From Acidobacteriota bacterium (GTDB lineage Bacteria > Acidobacteriota > Terriglobia > Terriglobales > Acidobacteriaceae), in NCBI GenBank assembly GCA_021793595.1, contig JAJYSL010000028.1:1-34240 (forward strand): a stretch of DNA of 34,240 nucleotides, written 5' to 3'. This document shows, piece by piece, positions 1 through 9,227 of the stretch. Numbering within the stretch: position 1 is the stretch's first letter; every line of letters starts with the position of its first letter. A program made the translations under genes and the position numbers. A model generated the notes under the pieces. That model was not told the DNA's origin. It made no database searches and worked only from the letters and a program-made list of their open reading frames with translations.

Positions 1-405
1 CAGATAGTTGAGGCCCAGGGTCTCGATGTTCCTCAGCACCGCCGGCGTGACGTCGAACACTGTGGTGGTGACGCCATTCTTGGTGGATTCTTTGCTGGAA
101 AACTGTTGCCCCTCGAGCGCTGGCGGCAGCTTTTGCATCTTGGTGGGATTGGTGCGCGAGCTATGCAGGAAGGTCCCTCCCGTGCGGTCGATGGTGCGGG
201 TATTCTTCCGGTTGAGAGGCCGGATGTACCGTGACGTGCTGGCCGGATCTTTAAGATCCACATGCGTCAATCCTTCCCAGCCGCGACGGATGCCAATCAC
301 CTGACATCCGATTGCGCAACCGTGATAGACGACCGACTTAATGACCGAATTTAGACCTGGAACATCGCCGCCTCCGGTGAGAATACCAATTCGCTTGGCT
401 GACAT
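1..405 (-). CDS. pfkA: 6-phosphofructokinase, N-terminal part (cut by window edge)
   Basis: Phosphorylates fructose 6-phosphate to fructose 1,6-bisphosphate in cytoplasmic glycolysis, using ATP or, in some members, pyrophosphate. The frame is open from an ATG at 405 to base 1 (135 codons, no stop), so only the N-terminal part is present. The start reads MSAKRIGILTGGGDVPGLNS; ILTGGG-D-PGLN is the phosphate-binding loop of the PfkA family. AAGGAG lies about 8 nt upstream of the ATG. The gene follows mlaF by 22 nt on the same strand, so it may be co-transcribed with the lipid transporter genes, although their functions do not obviously connect. The GGDGS-region residues that separate ATP from PPi enzymes lie outside the window, so the phosphoryl donor cannot be stated. 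Confidence 0.85.
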   Translation of the reverse strand, partial: MSAKRIGILTGGGDVPGLNSVIKSVVYHGCAIGCQVIGIRRGWEGLTHVDLKDPASTSRYIRPLNRKNTRTIDRTGGTFLHSSRTNPTKMQKLPPALEGQQFSSKESTKNGVTTTVFDVTPAVLRNIETLGLNYL

Positions 406-427
406 GAATGTGCTCCTTTCAGTGTGG

Positions 428-1267
428 TTACGCTAAATATTCCTGGATGTAAGGGTCTTTTGAGCGGAGGAGATCGACGAGGGAGCCGGTGAAGGCGATG
501 CGGCCCTCTTTGAGCACCATGAGGGTGGTGTTGGGATCGACGCCATCGTTCTCGATGCGCTCCATTCGATTTTCTTTCAGGTTATAGCGGTGGGTGGCCA
601 GGGTGAAGGCATCCTGCAGGCGATGCGTGACCAGCAGGGCGGTGCTTTCGTAGACGTCGCGCTGCTTCATGACCAGCTCAATAATGGTGGCGGATGTGAT
701 CGGGTCGAGACCGCCGGTGGGGGAGTCGTAGAGCAGCAGTTGGGGTTGGGTGATGATGGCGCGAGCGATGGCGACGCGGCGCTTCATGCCGCCGGACAGC
801 TCGGAGGGGAATTTATCGATGGCGTGTTCGAGCTCGACAAATCGAAGGCTTTCGATCACGCGGCGATTGATCTCTTCCGGCTCATCTTGCTCCTCCAGCA
901 GGCGATAGGAGACGTTGTCGCGGACAGAGAGGGAGTCGAAGAGAGCGCTCTCCTGAAAGACCATGCCGACGTGGCTGCGCAAATCGAAGAGCTCTTCCTG
1001 AGAGAGCTTGTTGATGTCCTTGCCGAAGAGACGGACGCTTCCTGCGTCGGGCGGGATGAGTCCATTGGCCAGCTTGAGCAGGATGCTTTTTCCGCCGCCG
1101 GCGGGGCCGAGGATGATGACCATTTCTCCGGAGCGGGCTTGAAAGCTGATGTTGAGCAGGACAGAATGGCCGTCGAAACCGATGGAAACGTGTTCAAACG
1201 AGACGACAGGCGCGTTGGGATCGCCGATGGTCTGCTGGGAGGACGGTATAGTTTCCGTGGTCGACAT
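428..1267 (-). CDS. mlaF: MlaF-type ABC transporter ATPase (phospholipid/solvent-resistance family)
   Basis: Cytoplasmic ATPase of an Mla/Ttg2/Mkl-type transporter that moves phospholipids between inner and outer membranes in Gram-negative bacteria. The 279-residue protein has Walker A GPAGGGKS (54-61), a Q-loop at Q105, signature LSGGM (157-161), Walker B LLLYD (177-181), D-loop GGLDP, and switch His near 215 (LVTHR). The residue after the Walker B Asp, normally the catalytic Glu, is Ser182 (codon 722-724), in the context YDSPTGGLDP. A basic insertion (about 225-245) lies before the C-terminal strand. The start codon follows mlaE by 24 nt, so the two are an operon. No MCE-domain (mlaD) gene is visible; the next gene is a phosphofructokinase. 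Family assignment is firm; the effect of the Glu to Ser change is unknown. Confidence 0.9.
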   Translation of the reverse strand: MSTTETIPSSQQTIGDPNAPVVSFEHVSIGFDGHSVLLNISFQARSGEMVIILGPAGGGKSILLKLANGLIPPDAGSVRLFGKDINKLSQEELFDLRSHVGMVFQESALFDSLSVRDNVSYRLLEEQDEPEEINRRVIESLRFVELEHAIDKFPSELSGGMKRRVAIARAIITQPQLLLYDSPTGGLDPITSATIIELVMKQRDVYESTALLVTHRLQDAFTLATHRYNLKENRMERIENDGVDPNTTLMVLKEGRIAFTGSLVDLLRSKDPYIQEYLA

Positions 1268-1291
1268 AGATTGGTTCCCGATGCTTGTGAT

Positions 1292-2059
1292 TTAGCGGCC
1301 AAAGAGTCCAATGGTTAACTGACTAATCAAAAAATCGCTAAAGATAATTAACACAGAACTGACAACGACGGCCTGGGTGGTGGAGCGACCGACGCCCTGG
1401 GTGCCACCGCGCGTGGAGATGCCGAAGAAGCAGCCGACGGTGGCAATGATGAAGCCGAAGAGAAGGGGCTTGACCAAGCCTTCCAGGACATCTGGATAGC
1501 GCAGCGACTGGTAGGCCATGTGAAAATACTGCGAAATATCGATGCCCATTCTGGAAGCGATCCATCCGCCACCGAGGGTTCCCAGGCCGTCAGAAATGAT
1601 GGTGAGGAAGACCAGCATGATGACGGTGGAAAGAATGCGCGGCGTTACCAGTTTTTTCATCGGGTCGACGCCCAGGGCGCGCATGGCGTCAATCTGCTCG
1701 GTAACCTGCATGGAGCCGAGTTCGCTGGCCATGCCGGACGCGTTGCGCCCGGAGACCATGAGACCAGTCAGGACGGGACCCAGCTCTTTGACCATGGACA
1801 GGCTGACCAAGGTTCCCGTGACCGCCTTGGCTCCAAACTGGGCCAGTGTTGAAGCGGAATTCAAAGCCAGCACGCCGCCGGTGAAAAAGCCGGTGAGAAT
1901 GACGATGGGCACGGAGCCGACACCGATGAGATCTGCCTGCGTGTACAGGTCAACCCAGTAAAAGGGTCGACGAAAAACATTTGTCATCCCGGTCCAGGAC
2001 AGCAAGGAATATTCCTGTACAGCCAGGACCTTTTGTCGGAGAAACTCGCCAATCTCCAT
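1292..2059 (-). CDS. mlaE: MlaE-type ABC transporter permease
   Basis: Inner-membrane permease of the Mla/YrbE family, partner of the ATPase encoded immediately downstream. The 255-residue length is typical. Hydrophobic segments are visible around 48-70, 90-110, 150-175, 195-215 and 230-250. The family core is clear: VKELGPVLTGLMVSGR followed by GSMQVTEQIDAMRALGVDP, the coupling-helix region that contacts MlaF. The ATG at 2059 has no strong Shine-Dalgarno sequence; the 279-bp space upstream is unusually structured (see the 2060-2338 entry). Together with mlaF it forms the membrane half of a lipid transporter whose periplasmic MCE component must be encoded elsewhere. Confidence 0.9.
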   Translation of the reverse strand: MEIGEFLRQKVLAVQEYSLLSWTGMTNVFRRPFYWVDLYTQADLIGVGSVPIVILTGFFTGGVLALNSASTLAQFGAKAVTGTLVSLSMVKELGPVLTGLMVSGRNASGMASELGSMQVTEQIDAMRALGVDPMKKLVTPRILSTVIMLVFLTIISDGLGTLGGGWIASRMGIDISQYFHMAYQSLRYPDVLEGLVKPLLFGFIIATVGCFFGISTRGGTQGVGRSTTQAVVVSSVLIIFSDFLISQLTIGLFGR

Positions 2060-2338
2060 ATTGGCATTATGGCATCTGCGACGCGATTGGCGAAGGGAAG
2101 GTGCGATCTCGCGAGGGGACGCCCAGCGAGATTCTATTGCACGTAAGTCACGAGGCCGCTGCGGCGATGCAGGTGGGACGCGGCGCTGTAGGTAGAGAAC
2201 CCAGCTCTCAGAATCGAGACCTCGGCAGCCATGTACCTAGATGAAACCCGCTGGTTCTTCAACTACTGTCGAGGGGAGAGCTCCGGTCGGGAGAAGAAAA
2301 CTACGTTTGCGCTGAAGCGGGATGGTACAACATTTCGT
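2060..2338 (-). other. 279-bp gene-free leader region upstream of mlaE with paired segments
   Basis: Lies between the stop of the M28 peptidase gene and the start of mlaE, with no convincing ORF. Several segments can pair: AGAACCCAGC near 2197 with GCTGGTTCT near 2251 (one bulged C), GTAG/CTAC outside that stem, and an inner TCTC-6 nt-GAGA hairpin. A further 6-bp pair GATTCT/AGAATC spans part of the same stretch. It could be the mlaE 5' leader, a small RNA on either strand, or chance structure. No Rfam family was recognised, and the strand is assigned only because both neighbours are on the minus strand. Confidence 0.25.
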
Positions 2339-4504
2339 CTACGGCATCTGGTTCAGGGTTGCGGTCGCGTGGTCGAGCGCGTGGGTAAGGGTCTCCAGCT
2401 GTGCGGCGGCAAGAGCAGTGTCTTTGGCATCAATGGCTTCATTGATACCGGGAATGACGACGGCGGCGTAGCCTGTGTACTCCCCGGGAGCGTAGATGGT
2501 GTGCTTGTACCAGGGGCGACCCGGAAGGCCGCGCGGGCTGAGCAGGTCTTCTTCGACTTTGCGCAGGAGGCGATTTCCTTCCGCTAGCGGACCCGCAGGA
2601 TCGCGCTCGGCCGCGAGCGCGTGTTGGCCAGCATCTTGAAAATTATGGGCGGCGGCGATGGCGGGAGCGAAGTTGAGGCTGGTCATGCCGGTCTTGGTGG
2701 CCTTTTCCTGCGCTGCTTGAAGATAGCTAACAACCTCGGCGCCGTACTCCGCATAGTCGTAGGGAGGCAGGTCGGCATCGGCCATGTGCAACGCTTCCAG
2801 TCCGAGGATGCGAGCCTGCTGCTGCAGATAGACAAAATTGGGGTCGGCAAACTTGGTGAACCAGGTGTAGTTGTCAAACGCGGAATGGTAGACGCCGTAG
2901 GGACCACTCGAGCCGATGTCGGTGGAGGGAACGCCGACATGCTGCAGAAACGGAGTGTAGTCGGAGCCGCTGCCGAGATTGCCCATGCGAATGCCTTCGA
3001 CCGGGGGAGGACCGTGCTGCATGTATTGATCGACGCTGCCATTTTTCTGGTCTGCAGACTGCTGGTTTTGCAGCCACGCATCGTAGACACTGCCGCCGAG
3101 AGGGCTAGGAACTTCTTTCGTAATGTTGACGACGAATGCTTTGAGAGAAGGGACTGCCTGGGCGTCGAAGGTAGGACCGGAGACACCGACATCGACGTTG
3201 AAATATGCCACGGCATGGGCCAGCATTGCCGCGTGGTCTTCGGTCCACTCGGTTGAGCCGAGAAGGCCTTCTTCTTCTCCATCCCAACTGGCGAAGATGA
3301 GGGTACGTTTCGGTTTCCAACCGCTTTGCAGCAGTGCGCCGATTCCATGGACAGCTTCTAACATGGCGGCGGTGCCACTGTTGGGATCGACCGCTCCGAA
3401 GACCCAGGCGTCGCGATGATTGCCCACGATCACAGACTGATTGGGATACTGCGTGCCGGAAATTTTTCCGATGACATCCCAGATGGTGCGGAGAGAGTAG
3501 TTCTCCTGCAGGACCATGTGAACCTTCACCGGACCGGGACCCATGTGATAGGTGAAGGGCAGCGCGCCTTGCCATGCGTGTGGCGATTCCGGACCGCCGA
3601 GCGCTTGCAGAATGGGCGCGGCATCATGATATGACAATGGCGTTGATGGAATTTTGGGCTGGTTGGCGGCGTCGGCAAGCGGGATACGTTTGCCGGCAGG
3701 GAGGTCCGGTGTGGAAGCGAAGCCTGGCGTGGTGGGATCACCCGGATACTTGAAGAGGTACTGAATCGAACCGCGCTGGACGCCGCTTTCCGGGCGATAG
3801 GGGCCGTCGGGATAGATATCCCCCTGGAAATAGCCGTCGTCGGCGGGATCGGAGTAAATGATGATTCCCGCGGCTCCGTGCTGCTGCGCGACGTAGGCTT
3901 TGACGCCGCGGAAATCTTTTCCGTAGCGGACGATGACGATCTTTCCTTTGACGTTGATGTGTTTGGCGGCGAGCTCGGCGAAATCTTTGGGCGTGCCGTA
4001 GTTGGCGTAGACGACTTCGGCGGTGACGTTGCCGGAGGGCGAATAGGCGTTGTAGGCGGTGGGGATACGCTTGTCGTCCTGAAACGGATCGTCGCTGACA
4101 TGTTCTGGTGTGGGGCCGGACATGAGTTGTTTGCCATCCGGACCGAAGGCGGTGACTTCCACTTTTTTCGGGGAGTTCAACATGACGCGATAGGGAACGA
4201 TTTTGGTTTCGAGGCCGGCATCGCGAAATTTTTGTGCGACATATTGTGCGGTGGCAAAGTCTTCTTTGGAGCCTGCGATGTGAGGCGCGGCGGTGAGGGT
4301 TTTCAATTCTTCGCCGGCGAGGGTGGCGCTGGGAACCTGTAGAAATTCCTGGTCGAGTGTGGCTTGCGCGGCTGCATCGCAAAAGCCGAGCATCGTGGCA
4401 GGAGGCGCAGGCTTGGCCGGAGTCGAGGGTGGATTGGGCGGAGTCGTTGTCTGTCCAGAGAAGAGGGAAGCAAACAAAAAGAACGCCGCGGCACGCAAAA
4501 TCAA
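2339..4504 (-). CDS. Secreted M28-family peptidase, glutamate carboxypeptidase II (PSMA)-like
   Basis: Predicted exported di-zinc exopeptidase that removes C-terminal, often acidic, residues from peptides. The 721 residues comprise a signal peptide (about 1-18), a Pro-rich linker (20-37), a PA (protease-associated) domain inserted around 120-290, the M28 catalytic domain (about 335-555), and a C-terminal helical region like the transferrin-receptor dimerisation domain (about 590-721). Zinc ligands and catalytic residues fit human GCPII: H363 (GNHRDAW), D373 (DPNSG), E410/E411 (WDGEEEGLLGSTEW), D438 (FNVDVG) and H540 (VYHSAFDNY). The gene stands alone on its strand, followed 279 bp later by mlaE. 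Such peptidases are common in Acidobacteriota and probably scavenge peptides; the substrate cannot be read from the sequence. Confidence 0.93.
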   Translation of the reverse strand: MILRAAAFFLFASLFSGQTTTPPNPPSTPAKPAPPATMLGFCDAAAQATLDQEFLQVPSATLAGEELKTLTAAPHIAGSKEDFATAQYVAQKFRDAGLETKIVPYRVMLNSPKKVEVTAFGPDGKQLMSGPTPEHVSDDPFQDDKRIPTAYNAYSPSGNVTAEVVYANYGTPKDFAELAAKHINVKGKIVIVRYGKDFRGVKAYVAQQHGAAGIIIYSDPADDGYFQGDIYPDGPYRPESGVQRGSIQYLFKYPGDPTTPGFASTPDLPAGKRIPLADAANQPKIPSTPLSYHDAAPILQALGGPESPHAWQGALPFTYHMGPGPVKVHMVLQENYSLRTIWDVIGKISGTQYPNQSVIVGNHRDAWVFGAVDPNSGTAAMLEAVHGIGALLQSGWKPKRTLIFASWDGEEEGLLGSTEWTEDHAAMLAHAVAYFNVDVGVSGPTFDAQAVPSLKAFVVNITKEVPSPLGGSVYDAWLQNQQSADQKNGSVDQYMQHGPPPVEGIRMGNLGSGSDYTPFLQHVGVPSTDIGSSGPYGVYHSAFDNYTWFTKFADPNFVYLQQQARILGLEALHMADADLPPYDYAEYGAEVVSYLQAAQEKATKTGMTSLNFAPAIAAAHNFQDAGQHALAAERDPAGPLAEGNRLLRKVEEDLLSPRGLPGRPWYKHTIYAPGEYTGYAAVVIPGINEAIDAKDTALAAAQLETLTHALDHATATLNQMP

Positions 4505-4701
4505 AGGGGATTCTCCCAGGGGGAAGGTCGAATTTCAGGATACAGGATGAAAATGGAGAATCCAGCGTGGATGAACGATTCGATCATGAGTTTATGTAAA
4601 CCTGGGAATGACGCGAGCTGTGGGCAAGTTGGGAGCGATCCCGCTATACTCCCGAATACGTCGGATGGTTGCGGACGGGAAGAGTACGGGAAGGGATGCA
4701 T

Positions 4702-5364
4702 ATGAATGTGATGTCGGTGAATATTGGGCTTCCGCGGGAGGTGATGTGGCACGGACGAAGCGTGACCACAGGAATCTTCAAGGAGCCGGTCGACGGCCGC
4801 GTTGCATTGCGCACTCTGAATTTGGACGGCGACCAGCAGGCGGATCTGAGTGTTCATGGAGGGCCGTATAAGGCTGTCTATTGCTATCCGCTGACACACT
4901 ACGACTACTGGAGAAAAGAGTTGCCAGGCAAAGATCTGCCGCCGGGCGTATTTGGAGAAAACTTTACGCTGGACGATTTCGTTGAGGAGTCGATCTACCT
5001 TGGCGATCGCTATTCGATTGGGTCAGCGGAGGTGGTGGTGACGCAGCCTCGGCTGCCTTGTTACAAGCTTGGCATACGATTTGAAGACAACGACATGGTG
5101 AAGCGCTTCTTAGCGAGTCGCCGCACGGGTTTTTATGTCGCGGTGACCAGGGAAGGTGAAGTTGGGGCGGGCGATGAGATGACGGTGGTCCATCGCGATC
5201 CCAATGGTGTTCCGGTTTCGGAGATCACTCGTTTGTATGCTGAGAAGCAATATACCGGAGAGAATGCTGGTGCAGTACAGCGAGCGTTGCTGGTCGAAGC
5301 TTTGCCTGAAAGCTGGAAAGCGTATTTTCGCGAACGACTGGGGCAGGTTGTGAGGGAAATGTGA
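4702..5364 (+). CDS. MOSC-domain protein, YiiM-like
   Basis: MOSC proteins are relatives of the molybdenum-cofactor sulfurase C-terminal domain. E. coli YiiM takes part in detoxifying N-hydroxylated bases such as 6-hydroxylaminopurine with the molybdenum cofactor. This 220-residue protein matches the YiiM layout: N-terminal MNVMSVNIGLP, DLSVHGGPYKAVYCYP (about 50-65), GVFGENFT (about 88), and the conserved Cys in TQPRLPCYKLGIRF (about 118-131), followed by a C-terminal YiiM-specific helical region. The ATG at 4702 is preferred because AAGGGA lies 5 nt upstream; an in-frame ATG at 4696 and a longer frame from 4669 are alternatives. It is divergent from the M28 peptidase gene and converges on the CPBP protease gene. 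Confidence 0.88.
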   Translation: MNVMSVNIGLPREVMWHGRSVTTGIFKEPVDGRVALRTLNLDGDQQADLSVHGGPYKAVYCYPLTHYDYWRKELPGKDLPPGVFGENFTLDDFVEESIYLGDRYSIGSAEVVVTQPRLPCYKLGIRFEDNDMVKRFLASRRTGFYVAVTREGEVGAGDEMTVVHRDPNGVPVSEITRLYAEKQYTGENAGAVQRALLVEALPESWKAYFRERLGQVVREM

Positions 5365-5382
5365 AGAAACTGGGGAGAAACT

Positions 5383-6201
5383 TCAGTCTTTCAGGCGCTC
5401 GAGATGCAGGAAGCCGCCGCTGGCGTAGAAAATGGCGGCGAAGATGGAGAAGTTATAGCAGGCATGTACTACTGCAGAGCAGGCGACGGAGTTGGTTCGC
5501 TCGCGAACCCATACCAGCACCAGGCTGACAATGAAGACCAGGGTGAGAGGTCCCCAGGCGTGACCCACCTGCTGCGCGTGCAGAAAGGCAAAGGGCACGC
5601 TGGTTAAGACGGCGGCGACGATACGTCCTGTCCACGGTCGCAGCGAGGGATAAAGAAATCCGCGAAAGGCGATTTCTTCGCAGACCGGGGCGATGAAGAC
5701 GCCGAACAGGGCTACCATCCACGCGTCGAGCGCGTTCTGGAAAAAGGAATCGACCGGCATTTCTTTGGGGATGGGCAGAAAGTTGGAGGCGAGCTGCATG
5801 GCAATCCCCAAGCCGACTCCGAGGGTGGGGAGCCATAGGACGTAGCGACGCACCTGAGAAAAATTCCAATGGATGCCGGCGAGAAAACCGTCGGGCCACA
5901 CGCGCCGGTAGAGAGCGACCGTGGCGACCGCGACGATGCCATACGACACGACCATGGCTGGAATGGTGAATCGCGGTTGGTATACAAGTTTGCGCAAGCT
6001 GATTCTGCCGAAGAGATGCCAATGAATCGCCACCGCGGCGCTGAGGGCTTGCGTTAGGGTGATGAGAATGGCGGCCATGGTGAAAAAGGCGACCATTTCC
6101 AGAAACGTGGGGGTTTGTCCCTCGCGCGGTGCGAGCGCACGTGAGAATTGTTGCGCGTCCGGCGGCATGGCGTCCGGCTCTGGATAGGAGTTCCAACTCA
6201 T
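5383..6201 (-). CDS. CPBP-family intramembrane metalloprotease
   Basis: Polytopic membrane protein of the CPBP/Abi (CaaX protease and bacteriocin-processing) family, 272 residues. Hydrophobic segments are visible around 36-62, 78-98, 118-142, 160-178, 193-212, 217-232 and 240-262. The three family motifs are present: EExxxR as E175-E176 to R180 (VCEEIAFRGFLYP), FLHAQQ with H208, and HACYN with H246 and N250, which together place the active-site metal in the membrane. In bacteria such enzymes process peptides or give bacteriocin immunity, but the substrate is unknown here. The gene starts 50 nt after the uvrA stop on the same strand and may be read through from it. Confidence 0.9.
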   Translation of the reverse strand: MSWNSYPEPDAMPPDAQQFSRALAPREGQTPTFLEMVAFFTMAAILITLTQALSAAVAIHWHLFGRISLRKLVYQPRFTIPAMVVSYGIVAVATVALYRRVWPDGFLAGIHWNFSQVRRYVLWLPTLGVGLGIAMQLASNFLPIPKEMPVDSFFQNALDAWMVALFGVFIAPVCEEIAFRGFLYPSLRPWTGRIVAAVLTSVPFAFLHAQQVGHAWGPLTLVFIVSLVLVWVRERTNSVACSAVVHACYNFSIFAAIFYASGGFLHLERLKD

Positions 6202-6251
6202 GAAGTGGCGTTTCCGAACCTGAAGGTGTTGGGTAGATTCTTGTAAGGCGT

Positions 6252-9140
6252 CTATAGTTTTATCTTTTTCCTGGCGGAAGCGCGACCATTCTTTGCAGGG
6301 GCGAATCCATTTGATTGCGGCTTCTTTGGTGGGTCGCTTTGCGGGAAGTAACGACGCAGGAATTTTCCGGTATACGACGCCGGACTTGCAGCGACCTGGG
6401 CAGGCGTTCCTTCGGCGACGATTTCTCCGCCGTCTTTGCCGCCCTCCGGACCCAGATCGATAATCCAGTCGGCGCTACGGATGACATCGAGATTATGTTC
6501 GATGATCAGGATGGTATTGCCGAGATCGGTGAGCCGGTGGAGCACCTCCATCAGCTTGCGGACGTCATCAAAATGGAGGCCGGTGGTGGGCTCGTCGAGC
6601 AGGTAGAGGGTGCGTCCGGTCTGGCGCTTGGAAAGTTCTCGCGCCAGCTTCATACGCTGAGCCTCGCCGCCGGAGAGAGTTGTGGCCGATTGGCCGAGAT
6701 GCACGTAACCGAGGCCGACATCGTTTAGCGTCGCCAGCTTCTGCCGCACTACGGGAATGTCTTCGAGAACCGTGAGGGCATCGGAAATCGGCAGCTCCAG
6801 AATGTCGGCAATGGAATAGCCCTTGAATCGAACCGCCAAAGTTTCCTGATTGTAACGGCGACCGTTACATACCTCGCAGGTGACGTAGACATCGGGCAAA
6901 AAATTCATTTCAATGCGGCGCTGGCCGTCACCCTGGCAGGCTTCGCAGCGGCCTCCGGGAACATTGAAGGAGAAGCGGCCGGCTTTATAGCCGCGTTCGC
7001 GCGCCTCGGGGAGCATCGCAAATAAATCTCGGATAGCGGTGAACACGCCGGTGTAGGTGGCTGGGTTGGAGCGCGGTGTACGACCGATGGGCGACTGATC
7101 AATCTGAATGACCTTGTCGATAATTTTGGCACCAAGGACGCGGTCGTGCTCGGCGGGTTCTTCGCGTGAGCCGTAGAGATCGCGTGCCAGCGCGCGATAG
7201 AGAATGTCGTTGACTAGGGTGCTTTTGCCGGAGCCGGAGACGCCGGTGATGACCGTGAGCAAACCGAGAGGGAAACGGACAGTGAGATTTTTCAGATTGT
7301 GACCGCGCGCGCCTTCGACGGTGAGCCAGTGTTCGCCCGCGGGACGAGGCTCGCTGCGCAACACCGTTTCTAGATGGCCGCTGAGGTATTGGCCGGTGAG
7401 CGAACCGGGCGTGTCCATGATTTGCTGCGGCGTTCCATGGGCGATAAGATCGCCGCCAAGACGGCCGGCGCCGGGGCCAAGGTCGAGCACATAGTCGGCG
7501 CGTCGAATGGTGTCTTCATCGTGCTCGACAACGAGGATGGTGTTGCCGAGATCGCGCAGGGATGTCAGAGCTTCAATCAGCCGTTCGTTATCGCGTTGAT
7601 GCAGTCCGATGGACGGTTCGTCGAGAACGTAGAGAACACCGCGTAGGCGCGAACCGATTTGCGTTGCCAGGCGGATGCGCTGGCCTTCTCCGCCGGAGAG
7701 TGTGGCCGCGCTGCGATCGAGCGAGAGATAGCCGAGACCGACGGCGACCAGAAATTCCAGACGCTCGACAATCTCACGCTGCAGGCGATCGGCGATGAGT
7801 TGCTCGCGCTGGGTGAACTCAAACTTGCGTGCGGTCGCCAGCGCATCCACCAGCGGCATGGCGGCGAAGTCGGCAATCGAGAGGCCGTTGGCGGTGACGG
7901 CGAGCGATTCCGGGCGCAGGCGTTTGCCATGGCATTGCGGACAGACGGTCGCGGACATGTAACCCATCAACCACTCGCGATAGCTGTCGGAGCGAATCTC
8001 ATCCAGCGATTGCCGCAGCCACTTGAGAATGCCGTGGAAACCGGTGCGGGGACCTTCGCCGCGTTCGGGACCATAGAGCAATAGTTTTTGCTGCGCTTCC
8101 GTAAGCTGCTCGAACGGTTTGCGCAGATCAATTTTGTAGCGGTCGGCGGCAAGGCGAATCAAGCGGGCTAAATATTGCGAACTGCCGCCGGGCCCGAGGC
8201 CGCCCTCAAGTAATGGCTTGGACCAGTCGATAATGATCTTGGCGGGATCGAAGTCGTAGATGCTGCCGAGACCATTGCAGTGTGGGCAGGCTCCGTAGGT
8301 GCTGTTGAAGGAGAAACTGCGTGGTTCTAAGTGGGGGACATTGATGCCGCAGTCCGGGCAGGCCATGGAGGAGGAATATAGCTGTTCCTCCACGCGAAGG
8401 CCGCCGTTGGTGTGACCTGCGGAAGCGGGCATGGCGACGAGCACCAGGCCGTTGGCCATTTGCAGCGCTTTGGCGATGGCGGTTTCCAGACGCTTCTCGA
8501 CGCCGGGCCTGACGACAATGCGGTCCACGACGGCTTCAATGGTGTGGTTCTTCCGCTTCTCCAGGGAGATTTCTTCCGTCAGGTCGCGAATCTCTCCGTC
8601 GATACGCGCGCGAAATCCCTGCCGATCAAGTTTTTCTAACTCGTCGCGAAATTCTCCTTTGCGCCCGCGAACGATGGGCGCATAGATAGTGACGCGCTCG
8701 CCGGGCGCCAGTTCCAGGACGCGGCTGACGATTTGATCTGCGGACTGGCGGGAGATGGGCCGACCGCAGTGGGGGCAGTGCGGAACACCGATCGAGGCGT
8801 ACAGGAGGCGAAGATAATCGTAGATTTCTGTGATGGTGCCGACAGTGGATCGCGGACTGCGGCTGGTGGTCTTTTGCTCGATGGAGATCGCGGGGCTAAG
8901 ACCTTCAATGGAGTCGACGTCGGGCCGCTCCATCTGGTCAAGAAACTGGCGCGCGTAGGCGGAAAGAGTCTCGACATAGCGCCGCTGGCCCTCGGCATAG
9001 ATGGTGTCAAAGGCAAGCGAGGACTTGCCGGAGCCCGACAGGCCGGTGACCACGGTGAGGGAATTACGCGGTATCTCGACCGTGATGTTCTTTAGGTTAT
9101 GCTGGCGCGCGCCACGCACAGTAAGCTGTGAAATCGACAT
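6252..9140 (-). CDS. uvrA: UvrABC excinuclease subunit A
   Basis: DNA-damage recognition ATPase of nucleotide excision repair; it dimerises, binds lesions and loads UvrB. The 962 residues are close to the family norm with a slightly long C-terminal tail ending in a basic stretch (ASARKKIKL). Two ABC modules are clear: Walker [10 protein letters not shown] (about 33-41) and GVSGSGKST (about 640), with LSGGEGQR and LSGGEAQR signatures and [10 protein letters not shown] in the second module. Zinc-binding pairs are visible: CPHCGRP, CPDCG to CPHCNG, and CEACQGDG to CEVCNGRR with the family [12 protein letters not shown] linker. The start [19 protein letters not shown] is the usual N-terminus. A TTCTAG/CTAGAA repeat lies directly upstream. 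Confidence 0.97.
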   Translation of the reverse strand: MSISQLTVRGARQHNLKNITVEIPRNSLTVVTGLSGSGKSSLAFDTIYAEGQRRYVETLSAYARQFLDQMERPDVDSIEGLSPAISIEQKTTSRSPRSTVGTITEIYDYLRLLYASIGVPHCPHCGRPISRQSADQIVSRVLELAPGERVTIYAPIVRGRKGEFRDELEKLDRQGFRARIDGEIRDLTEEISLEKRKNHTIEAVVDRIVVRPGVEKRLETAIAKALQMANGLVLVAMPASAGHTNGGLRVEEQLYSSSMACPDCGINVPHLEPRSFSFNSTYGACPHCNGLGSIYDFDPAKIIIDWSKPLLEGGLGPGGSSQYLARLIRLAADRYKIDLRKPFEQLTEAQQKLLLYGPERGEGPRTGFHGILKWLRQSLDEIRSDSYREWLMGYMSATVCPQCHGKRLRPESLAVTANGLSIADFAAMPLVDALATARKFEFTQREQLIADRLQREIVERLEFLVAVGLGYLSLDRSAATLSGGEGQRIRLATQIGSRLRGVLYVLDEPSIGLHQRDNERLIEALTSLRDLGNTILVVEHDEDTIRRADYVLDLGPGAGRLGGDLIAHGTPQQIMDTPGSLTGQYLSGHLETVLRSEPRPAGEHWLTVEGARGHNLKNLTVRFPLGLLTVITGVSGSGKSTLVNDILYRALARDLYGSREEPAEHDRVLGAKIIDKVIQIDQSPIGRTPRSNPATYTGVFTAIRDLFAMLPEARERGYKAGRFSFNVPGGRCEACQGDGQRRIEMNFLPDVYVTCEVCNGRRYNQETLAVRFKGYSIADILELPISDALTVLEDIPVVRQKLATLNDVGLGYVHLGQSATTLSGGEAQRMKLARELSKRQTGRTLYLLDEPTTGLHFDDVRKLMEVLHRLTDLGNTILIIEHNLDVIRSADWIIDLGPEGGKDGGEIVAEGTPAQVAASPASYTGKFLRRYFPQSDPPKKPQSNGFAPAKNGRASARKKIKL

Positions 9141-9176
9141 TTCTAGCTCAGAGAAAAGCTTTCTAGGGCTCTAGAA
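9141..9176 (-). promoter_or_regulatory. TTCTAG inverted/direct repeats upstream of uvrA
   Basis: TTCTAG occurs at 9141-9146 and 9161-9166, and its complement CTAGAA at 9171-9176. The last two form a perfect 6-4-6 inverted repeat (TTCTAGGGCTCTAGAA). The half-sites start 20 and 10 bp apart, close to two helical turns and one turn, in the short space between uvrA and the small ORFs on the other strand. This fits an operator, but it matches no LexA consensus known to me, so the regulator is unknown. Confidence 0.3.
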
Positions 9177-9227
9177 GCCGCATGTTCGAGCCCTATTGCA
9201 ACGATAACTTAAGTTTGGAGGAATCTT

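Noticed and set aside
590..1318. Long plus-strand frame opposite mlaF
   Set aside because: It is a high-GC antisense shadow of the clear ABC ATPase; the sense protein has all family motifs and this frame has none.
9172..9200. LexA-type (GAAC-N4-GTTC) SOS box near uvrA
   Set aside because: Only one half-site-like CGAAC is present at 9185-9189 on the minus strand; no matching second half at the right spacing.
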